Below, piece after piece: positions 30,903 to 36,816 of a stretch of DNA of 36,816 bases. The stretch spans positions 1-36,816 of the forward strand of contig CAZGYE010000017.1 in the NCBI GenBank assembly GCA_964530165.1, given 5' to 3'. Both the position numbers and the translations under genes were made by a program. Within the stretch, counting starts at the first letter, position 1; every line of letters starts with the position of its first letter. The DNA is from CAZGYE01 sp964530165 (GTDB lineage: Bacteria; Planctomycetota; Planctomycetia; Planctomycetales; Planctomycetaceae). Below the pieces are notes generated by a model. That model made no database searches. It saw only the letters and a program-made list of their open reading frames with translations, and had not been told where the DNA came from.

Positions 30903-32733
30903 TGTCGGATTGGCGAGCCGGCTCGTCCAGGGCGACGCCGAGAACCAGTCGAACATGGTCGTCGGCAATGCGGCCCGCGATGAACGCGCCGTCGACAAGC
31001 TGCAAAAGGTCGTCGAGGCGTTTGAGCCGCTTCTTCGCTTCGGCGGCGGTGATGGATTCCGACCGTATCGCCTGACGGACAAAGTACTCTCGCTCGGCCG
31101 CGATGAAATCCCGAACTTCCGCGACGTTGACAAAAACAATCTGATTGGCCTGGGGGAAGAAGGATTCTCTCCATCGCCGAAATTTGGGGTCCGAGATCAG
31201 CCGCTTTCCCGTTTCGGCGGAGAGAAACTCTTCGATCAGCTTTGGAGAGCTGGAAAAGACGAGATGGTCCGGCGTGATCGCATAGGCCGGCTGATACGGT
31301 CCGAAGCCTTCGATCCACCGCAACAACACTGTGTCGGTTTGCGGGGGACGGGAGACCTTTCTGTTACGCACAATCGCCAGCACTTTGGGCGACGTCCCGT
31401 TGTGCAGAGCCGTCAGCAGATTCAGACCGGTATTCAGCCCGTTGTGCAGCGCGTCGCGGAGATTTGCCTTTCCGTCTCCGCTGCTCGGTTTGGCGTCGGC
31501 CGGCAGCTCAAAGGCCATCAGGCCGTCGACGGGAGGCGCATCGCCCCGGCTCTGCTGAGCAGGAACAACGTACAGGCCCCAATTCGCCTTCAGGCTCGGC
31601 AAAACGTCGTCGAACAAATCGAGTCCCAGCAGCAGCCCGCGGGCCACCTGACGGAGGTTGTTGAACTGCTGCCGTTTTGATTCAGGCGCCCGCTTGATCT
31701 GCTCAAGAAAAAGCCGTGCGAGCCCGGCCAGGTCATGCCGTCCGGCAACGGCGGCCAGCGCGTGACGGGGAACCTTCTGCAAGAAATCAGGGGGACCAGA
31801 CGTCTTCTCGATCAACCGCGACCACTGGGCCGACGCGTCAGACGCCTTGTAGTGTGCGACGGCTTCAAGGACGATTCCCTCCTCGTCAAGCCGGATGCCG
31901 AACACCAGCGATTCACACCGTCGCCAGAGTTCCACCAATGCCTGCGGGGGACTGGGCTCATGTGGTTTCGGCTTGACCAAATCGTCGAGCTGCCTCGGGT
32001 TGACGTAAACCGAGGCCACCGAGTCACGCGATAACGAGCGACGGGCTCGTTGATAGAAGGCTGAATCGAACAGATTCTCACGGTTGGCTCCGCCGACCGT
32101 CTTGGTGTTTGTTCGCTTGTTCTTGAGCGGGGCCTGGCTCAAGTCGATGACCTGCCGAATCAACGATTCCCTGTCAGAAATCGCGAAAAGACGCCCGATG
32201 GCGACGTAATACTGTATCTCGCCGCGTTGTTTCCCTTTGGCCGGCTTGGCCCGGCGGAAGTACGTCTGACCGGCATGTTCGATTCGCGTCAGTTCCCATG
32301 GTTCTGCGCGGCGCCACGCATCCAGCGCGGCTTCGAGAACTTCTTCACTGGCGGCCCGTGTCAGCAACACACCGGCGAGTTTGCCGTCCGCAACCGGATA
32401 GAGGGCCAGCACAAGCGATTCACCGAACAATTCCGCCGCGAATTGGCCGATTGGCTTTCCAGTGAGCTTCTCGACAGTTTCACGGGCGTGCTCGAGCTTC
32501 TGATAATCCGTGCTCTTGAGCCACTCGCGGTAGATTGACGAATTCTGCAACCGCCCCAACAACGTCGAACGGGTGAGGGCCGGCAACCGCTCACCCAACT
32601 GCGAGGCTTCCACGCAAATGCTCGCGTCCGCACCGACGAATCGAAGCAGCCGATCGGCCGCGAACAACGGCTGCGTAGACACGCCTGCAAACAACAACAG
32701 CCATGCAAGGAGGAAAAAGAGGTTCGCTTTCAT
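30892..32733 (-). CDS. Large secreted protein of unknown function
   Basis: A 613-residue exported protein. Signal peptide MKANLFFLLAWLLLFAGVST, likely cut after LFA-AD. The mature chain resembles the DUF3352-like periplasmic proteins of planctomycetes by its pattern: ADRLLRFVGADASICVEASQ near the start, FAISDRESLIRQVIDLSQAP, DSVASVYVNPRQLDDLV, AAVAGRHDLAGLARLF and a charged helical end. No catalytic motif. I chose the ATG at 32733 because it is followed directly by the signal peptide; a longer frame would begin inside the preceding gene. Third gene of a sigma/anti-sigma operon, only 16 bp after the anti-sigma stop, so it may act in signalling to the sigma factor or be its target. Confidence 0.75.
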   Translation of the reverse strand: MKANLFFLLAWLLLFAGVSTQPLFAADRLLRFVGADASICVEASQLGERLPALTRSTLLGRLQNSSIYREWLKSTDYQKLEHARETVEKLTGKPIGQFAAELFGESLVLALYPVADGKLAGVLLTRAASEEVLEAALDAWRRAEPWELTRIEHAGQTYFRRAKPAKGKQRGEIQYYVAIGRLFAISDRESLIRQVIDLSQAPLKNKRTNTKTVGGANRENLFDSAFYQRARRSLSRDSVASVYVNPRQLDDLVKPKPHEPSPPQALVELWRRCESLVFGIRLDEEGIVLEAVAHYKASDASAQWSRLIEKTSGPPDFLQKVPRHALAAVAGRHDLAGLARLFLEQIKRAPESKRQQFNNLRQVARGLLLGLDLFDDVLPSLKANWGLYVVPAQQSRGDAPPVDGLMAFELPADAKPSSGDGKANLRDALHNGLNTGLNLLTALHNGTSPKVLAIVRNRKVSRPPQTDTVLLRWIEGFGPYQPAYAITPDHLVFSSSPKLIEEFLSAETGKRLISDPKFRRWRESFFPQANQIVFVNVAEVRDFIAAEREYFVRQAIRSESITAAEAKKRLKRLDDLLQLVDGAFIAGRIADDHVRLVLGVALDEPARQSDNAR

Positions 32734-32749
32734 TGAGTTGCTACCCGAG

Positions 32750-33538
32750 CTAGGTGGCCGGTGCCGCTTCCAGGGGGACGGCGTCGAAGAGGAAATCGAC
32801 TGCATCTTCCAGATCACGCCCGATCGGCTGGAACCCCTCACGCCAACGCTCGACCCAGGCTGAGGCGCCCCACTGTGGAATCATTTCATTTCCGGGTTTC
32901 CTATCGTCGCGTTCGCCGACCGGCGCGAACACTCTCACCTCAGCGAACGCATCGGCGGCCCCTCGCGCCAGCACAAAATATGCAGAACCGGCGTCGTGCA
33001 GCAACGTGTCGATCTCGGCGTCCGCTTCATTCCGCGGTTGCTGCTGCTTGTCTTTGCGGAAGGTGGTGTCGCCGTCCCGACGAGCGATTCTCGCGGGTGC
33101 ATCGCGACCGACGCCGGGCGGAAGCGACACGGACCGCACAAGCAGCAGCAACGCAGCAGCCACAATTGTGAGCAGGGTTGCCAAATGCCAACCGCTTCGC
33201 CCGGGCGCGACCGCCGGTTCGAGACGCGTGCCGGGACCGCCGACACGAAAGGCCTCGCCGACGGCTGCCGGACGCATTGCTGGATCGGGCAAGTCGTTTG
33301 CATGATTGTTCTCGGTACCGGCGTCAACCGTGATTTGGGCGAGGATGGAGTCCGCCAGATTGACGTCGGGCACGCGGTCCCTCCAGAGTGGGATGGCCCG
33401 TTCCAAGACCGTGTAGTGTTCCCACCGCGTCCGGCACGCGGCGCAACCGGCGGCGTGCTCGCGCAACGACGGCGCGTCAGCCGGGCGGCGTGCTTCGACC
33501 GATTCCTCCAGGATGTGTTCAAATTCCGTGCAGTTCAT
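32750..33538 (-). CDS. Anti-sigma factor with zinc-finger domain
   Basis: A 262-residue membrane protein. The N-terminal cytoplasmic part has the zinc-binding anti-sigma motif HAAGCAACRTRW (His-x3-Cys-x2-Cys), which in the ECF family binds and inactivates the partner sigma factor. A single transmembrane helix (HLATLLTIVAAALLLLVRSV) at about residue 120 follows, then an outer part of about 120 residues (GSAYFVLARGAADAF; GFQPIGRDLEDAVDFLFDAV). Its ATG at 33538 lies inside the end of the sigma-factor gene (20-bp overlap), so translation is coupled. The outer part probably senses an envelope signal. Confidence 0.88.
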   Translation of the reverse strand: MNCTEFEHILEESVEARRPADAPSLREHAAGCAACRTRWEHYTVLERAIPLWRDRVPDVNLADSILAQITVDAGTENNHANDLPDPAMRPAAVGEAFRVGGPGTRLEPAVAPGRSGWHLATLLTIVAAALLLLVRSVSLPPGVGRDAPARIARRDGDTTFRKDKQQQPRNEADAEIDTLLHDAGSAYFVLARGAADAFAEVRVFAPVGERDDRKPGNEMIPQWGASAWVERWREGFQPIGRDLEDAVDFLFDAVPLEAAPAT

Positions 33539-34091
33539 GCCGTGCCTCGGGTCCAAGACCCCGACGTTTGAGTTGTTCCGCAAGATCGCGTCGCGCCCGA
33601 TGGAGCCACGTCTTCACGGTCCCCTGCGGAGAGCCCATGATCTCTCCGATCTCGGCAATGCTCAGCTCTTGCTGGTGAAACAGGACAAAACAGGTGCGAT
33701 ATTCCTCGCGGAGATTCTCCAGCGCCCGTTGCACTTCTTCAGCGAGATCCTTGTCATCCGCTCGGGCATTGTCTGCAGCCAAGTCAACGAACTCCGCCGG
33801 CACCGGTCGTCGAGAACGCGTCGCCAGCGCCGTCCGACACCGGTTGGCGGCAATGGTCAGCAGCCACGGCTTCAGCGGCCGGGCAGAATCCCATCGGTGC
33901 AAGCTCCGAAAAACACGCAAAAACACATCTTGCGCCACGTCTTCGGCATCTTCACGGTGACCGAGCATACGATAGCAAAGTCCGAACACCATACCCTGAA
34001 ACTGCTCCACGAGCGCGCGCATACCCAACTCATCGCCGGCCAGGCAACGTCGGACGAGAGCGGCATCACAGTCAGCCACAAAATCACACAC
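33519..34091 (-). CDS. ECF-type RNA polymerase sigma factor
   Basis: A 190-residue extracytoplasmic-function sigma factor. Region 2 is seen as ALVEQFQGMVFGLCYRMLG, then HREDAEDVAQDVFLRVFRSL and RPLKPWLLTIAANRC. Region 4 is QELSIAEIGEIMGSPQGTVK, TWLHRARRDLAEQLKRRG. It lacks the long C-terminal extension of some ECF groups. The reading frame starts at a GTG (34091); another GTG (34079) is possible because the first one is too close to AGGA. It is the first gene of a three-gene operon with its anti-sigma factor and a large secreted protein. Target promoters cannot be predicted; no clear autoregulated promoter was found. Confidence 0.92.
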   Translation of the reverse strand: MCDFVADCDAALVRRCLAGDELGMRALVEQFQGMVFGLCYRMLGHREDAEDVAQDVFLRVFRSLHRWDSARPLKPWLLTIAANRCRTALATRSRRPVPAEFVDLAADNARADDKDLAEEVQRALENLREEYRTCFVLFHQQELSIAEIGEIMGSPQGTVKTWLHRARRDLAEQLKRRGLGPEARHELHGI

Positions 34092-34191
34092 GTCCTGAAA
34101 GATATACCTGTTCTCGGGTTGCCAGGATTCAGAATCTCGTCAACCCCTCAACGATGCCGATGTTTGCGGCACCGGGTTTCACCTGCGGGCA

Positions 34192-34389
34192 TCACTTCTG
34201 GACACATTCGCGGGCCGCTTGACGGGCCGCCTTGTAAGCGTGGCGGATGGTGAACGCACGGGCCTCGATTTGTTCCTCCGTGTTGTATTTCCCGTGCTCG
34301 CTCGGCGGCAGACCGGCTAGCGCGAGAGTCAACGGCAGCAAATCCAGAAATTCCTTGTAACGTCGTTGTTGGTCGTTCGCTTCTGGCAC
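34192..34389 (-). CDS. Conserved small protein, function unknown
   Basis: A 65-residue soluble protein with DLLPLTLALAGLPPSEHGKY and NTEEQIEARAFTIRHAYKAA. I recall near-identical small proteins in other planctomycetes. No domain assignment. Start at the GTG 34389, where AAGGAG lies 7 nt upstream; an upstream TTG at 34416 is in frame but lacks a ribosome binding site. It lies 100 bp upstream of the ECF sigma gene on the same strand, so it might be linked to that operon. Confidence 0.7.
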   Translation of the reverse strand: MPEANDQQRRYKEFLDLLPLTLALAGLPPSEHGKYNTEEQIEARAFTIRHAYKAARQAARECVQK

Positions 34390-34437
34390 GGCGGTACTCC
34401 TTGTTGCTTCTGGCAAGAACCTCGTCGGAATGCACTG

Positions 34438-34453
34438 TTAGACCATGTTCTAA
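34438..34453. promoter_or_regulatory. Palindrome upstream of the 65-aa gene
   Basis: TTAGACCATGTTCTAA is a 16-bp dyad with one mismatched pair, about 50 nt before the small gene's start. It has the size and symmetry of a repressor site, but the factor is unknown. Confidence 0.35.
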
Positions 34454-34605
34454 TCCGCCGATGTATAGTACGCAAGCACTTTTCGTCGGATCAGCGTCGC
34501 GCAAAGCTGGCAAACCAGCAGAGAGGATCGAGAGGCCCCACTCCGGCTCTCCTCGAAAGCCGATGGTGACGCTCAAAGACTCACCCCTGCGCCTGCCGCA
34601 ACCAA

Positions 34606-35646
34606 TTAGACTTCGGGGCGCCGGTGCATGTACTGCTTGATGATGTCGGCCGCCTTATGAGCGGGGTCATCCTCGTCAGAAGGTTTTTCTGCAGGCGGCG
34701 CTGCATCTTCCGGAGCCGGCGGCTCGGGTGGAGCTGCGCCGGTGGTCTCGGGCGGCGGAAGCCGAACAGGCAGCACAGACACCGCACCGTCACCTTCGCC
34801 TTCGCCTTCTTCCTGGGAAGCGGCTTGTTCCGGCACCGCCTCCGGCGGTTGTGGTAAAGCAATAGGCTGCTGGGGATAGGCCACCGGCTGTTGCGGATAC
34901 AGTGGCTGCGGTGGATACGCCTGCGGCGGATAGACGCCGGGCATCGGCTGATACGGAACCGGCTGCGGTGGATACGGAACCGGCGGCTGAGGATAGGCGA
35001 CGGCCGGCGGCTGAGGATAAACAGGCGCCGGCGGCTGAGGATAAACAGGCGCCGGCGGCTGAGGATAAGCAGGCGCCGGCGGCTGAGGAATCTGAGCCGC
35101 GGGGGGCTCCGGAGCCACAGGCTGTTCCGACGCCTCCGGCGGCTGTTGCGTGATGATCGTCGTATCGCCGCTGTAAACGCCGGAACCCTCGCCTGCATCC
35201 TCTCCCGGCTGCGTGACGGGGATATCGTAGGATGTCTCGACTGCGGAAAGCTCCATGGTTTCCGTCGAGGCGGCGGCATCTTGCGACTCGCCGGCTGTTT
35301 CTGGAACGGGCAACGGGTCTACACTCGGCTCTGGTTCGGCCGGCGCAGGTTCCTGCACGACGACTTCGAAGTCGAGCTTCCCGATGTGAACGCGATCGCC
35401 CGTTTGGAGCATCACCTGGCCGCGAAGACGCTCGCCGTTGACGAACGTGCCGTTCGTGCTGCCCAGGTCGCGTAAGCGCAGCCCAAAATCATCCTGCGTA
35501 AACACACAATGATGACGGCTGACCAACTCGCTGTTCGGACGCAGATGGCAATCTTGCTCGCGCCCGATCAGAAACTTCTGAGTTGTCAGTGGAATAACCT
35601 TGCCGCCCTGCTTTCCTCCAATGACTTTCAACTCGGCCTGTAGCAT
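34606..35646 (-). CDS. FHA-domain protein with proline/tyrosine-rich repeat tail
   Basis: A 346-residue protein. An N-terminal FHA domain (about 1-98) has FLIGREQDCHLRPNSELVSR, HHCVF and LRDLGSTNGTFVNGERL, the phosphothreonine-reading loops. An acidic linker follows, then about five 8-residue repeats of the PQPPAPVY type at about residues 185-235 and more YPQQP-type units. The end EKPSDEDDPAHKAADIIKQY is a charged C-terminus with a short helix. Many tyrosines lie in the repeats, which suggests a flexible partner-binding arm or a wall-proximal linker. No membrane segment. No kinase is nearby. The second FHA protein of the window (the other is the phosphatase at 28541). Confidence 0.9.
   Translation of the reverse strand: MLQAELKVIGGKQGGKVIPLTTQKFLIGREQDCHLRPNSELVSRHHCVFTQDDFGLRLRDLGSTNGTFVNGERLRGQVMLQTGDRVHIGKLDFEVVVQEPAPAEPEPSVDPLPVPETAGESQDAAASTETMELSAVETSYDIPVTQPGEDAGEGSGVYSGDTTIITQQPPEASEQPVAPEPPAAQIPQPPAPAYPQPPAPVYPQPPAPVYPQPPAVAYPQPPVPYPPQPVPYQPMPGVYPPQAYPPQPLYPQQPVAYPQQPIALPQPPEAVPEQAASQEEGEGEGDGAVSVLPVRLPPPETTGAAPPEPPAPEDAAPPAEKPSDEDDPAHKAADIIKQYMHRRPEV
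34979..35092. repeat. 24-bp tandem repeat inside the FHA gene
   Basis: About five 24-bp units, three of them nearly identical, encode PQPPAPVY/PQPPAPAY. In-frame repeat tracts like this change length easily by slippage. Confidence 0.85.
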
Positions 35647-35872
35647 CGAGAGCCTACCTCACCCAAGGGACATTCAAATCGGCAACAACGGTTTCGCGCG
35701 ATCCCAAAGTCTCGCCAGTTCCCACCCTTTGGAGTACAAACACGAAAAAACATCCCACAGCGCCGATACAAAAGTAGAATGAGGCTCTCGCGGCAACGAC
35801 TAACAAAATACCTTACGACGGACAAATAACGAAATGCATCGCGATTGGAGATAAGATTCTGCTCCGTTCACG

Positions 35873-36682
35873 CTACCAGTCTGCGCTCAAATTGTCAACG
35901 AAAACATTCTCCGAATCCTCTCCGACTGACGTTGACCGTCGCTGCGTCCAGTCGAGGGTCTGGTATCGCCGCTGCTCGAACGCCGCGGCACGCCGTCGAT
36001 CTTGTTCAGTCAGCGTGACCGGAAGAGTGCCGGAACCAAGCGCATCACCGACTTCCGCGGCGATCTGTTCAGCCAGATGATCATCCAGACGCATGTTCAC
36101 AGTAAGGTCCCGAACTCCCGGATAGGACGGTGCATGCTCTGACTGCTTCAGCAGCAGGCTCCCATGCTGCAAAATCGCGCCGCGGCGGCGACGCTGGGCG
36201 CTTCCCAGAATCTTGTGACCCCGGAACACAATGTCCCGCGGGTCGGTGCGGCTGAAGCAGAGAAGAGACTCGTCGGTTCGGCAGGCGGCGTCTCCCCTCA
36301 TTTGAGCGGCGACGCCGCAACGATTCAACACGGCGATGATTCGCTCGTGAACACGCTCAACCACTTGCTGAGGCCGTCGGGCCAGAACGTGGGTCGCCGG
36401 CAATGCACAGGAGTAAGTCAGTTCATGATGATGCAGGATCGCTCCGCCGCCGGACAACCGCCGCACCATCGGCAACGCCGCCAATTCGGGCGCCGCTCGT
36501 GCGGCAGCCGCTTCTTGAAAATAGCCCAGAGACACGGTGGCCTCACGCCAGCGGTACAGCCGCACCGTACAGTGTTGCTGTCGAAGCGCCGCCTCAAGCA
36601 GTACCTCGTCGACCGCCATGTTCCAAGAGCCGGAACCTGGTTCCGGATCGATCACCAAGCGACAGAGCAAATGCTGGTTCAT
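35873..36682 (-). CDS. Lipoate-protein-ligase-like acyltransferase (BPL/LPL fold)
   Basis: A 269-residue protein of the LplA/LipM/BirA-type fold, which attaches or transfers lipoate (or octanoate) to a lysine on carrier proteins such as pyruvate dehydrogenase E2 or GcvH. Signatures: SWNMAVDEVLLEAALRQQ, TVSLGYFQE, the glycine-rich RRLSGGGAILHHHELTYS, and the catalytic-Lys strand IVFRGHKILGSAQRRR followed by GAILQHGSLLL. Length suits LipM-type amidotransferases more than long LplA ligases. Start at the ATG 36682 or the GTG 36694, four codons upstream. Substrate preference (lipoate, octanoate, biotin-like) is not decidable here. Confidence 0.88.
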   Translation of the reverse strand: MNQHLLCRLVIDPEPGSGSWNMAVDEVLLEAALRQQHCTVRLYRWREATVSLGYFQEAAAARAAPELAALPMVRRLSGGGAILHHHELTYSCALPATHVLARRPQQVVERVHERIIAVLNRCGVAAQMRGDAACRTDESLLCFSRTDPRDIVFRGHKILGSAQRRRRGAILQHGSLLLKQSEHAPSYPGVRDLTVNMRLDDHLAEQIAAEVGDALGSGTLPVTLTEQDRRRAAAFEQRRYQTLDWTQRRSTSVGEDSENVFVDNLSADW

Positions 36683-36700
36683 CGGCGTGTTCACGCTAAT

Positions 36701-36816
36701 GGTCTGTCAAAGCTAATTGGACAGGTGTCGTGGGGCAGGCTTTCCAGCCTGCCGGTTGGCTGTGGCAGGCTGGAAAGCCTGCCCCACACTCGGCTGTACA
36801 TGTCATTTCAGCTTTG
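36701..36816. repeat. MITE-like palindromic element, copy 2 (cut by window end)
   Basis: Same element as 28179-28327 in the opposite orientation, at least 116 bp. Inner arms GTGGGGCAGGCTTTCCA (36730-36746) and TGGAAAGCCTGCCCCAC (36771-36787) are identical to copy 1. The outer end starts GGTCTGTCAAAGC at 36701, and the other end (TTTCAGCTTTG) runs into the window border. Confidence 0.92.

Overview
The window looks like a chromosomal segment of a GC-rich member of the Planctomycetota (order Planctomycetales; genus not determinable). The main reasons are a DUF1559 protein with a pilin-like N-terminus and an H-X9-DG motif followed by a small lipoprotein, TDAGL-type leucine-rich repeats, a TIGR03032-type protein, two csrA copies, many secreted proteins of unknown function, and intergenic regions filled with several families of palindromic repeats. 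No rRNA, tRNA, CRISPR array, phage gene or complete insertion sequence was seen.

Layout. Positions 1-5.4 kb (+ strand): a leucine-rich-repeat lipoprotein, a GT4 glycosyltransferase, a TIGR03032-like protein, an 84-bp heptamer tandem repeat, then two overlapping genes of unknown function. 5.5-8.7 kb: a creatininase-fold hydrolase, a secreted protein with two thioredoxin-like domains, a convergent hypothetical gene and csrA. 8.9-15.1 kb (- strand): an iron-sulfur assembly cluster read as sufR, nuoB, sufC, sufB, sufD, a Rieske ferredoxin and sufT. A palindrome overlaps the putative sufR promoter. 15.3-17.6 kb (+): an NSS-type sodium symporter with a one-helix partner and a DUF971 protein. 17.7-21.6 kb (-): rpmB-gatC-gatA-gatB, with a decayed GxxExxY gene bounded by inverted repeats between gatA and gatB. 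21.7-25.2 kb: a small secreted protein (-), a second csrA (+), a truncated S41 protease remnant, the DUF1559 protein and a small lipoprotein. 25.4-30.6 kb: ribBA (-), a glucuronate-isomerase-like gene (+), an FHA-GAF-PP2C phosphatase (+) and a small charged protein (-). 30.9-36.7 kb (-): an ECF sigma factor, its anti-sigma factor and a large secreted protein in one operon; a 65-aa protein; an FHA protein with a proline/tyrosine repeat tail; and a lipoate-ligase-like protein.

How the parts work together. The suf genes encode the SufBCD scaffold plus accessory iron-sulfur proteins and are probably controlled by SufR through its own cluster. The cysteine desulfurase (SufS) and its partner are not in this window. 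gatCAB makes Gln-tRNA(Gln) and/or Asn-tRNA(Asn) by transamidation. The sigma/anti-sigma/secreted-protein operon is a self-contained envelope-signalling unit.

The most unusual things are the nuoB-like gene inside the suf cluster, the SufR operator candidate, the overlapping two-gene module, the two decayed genes, and about a dozen palindromic elements from several families, most of them nested double hairpins or terminal-inverted-repeat units. All family assignments come from motif recognition by eye; no database search was run.
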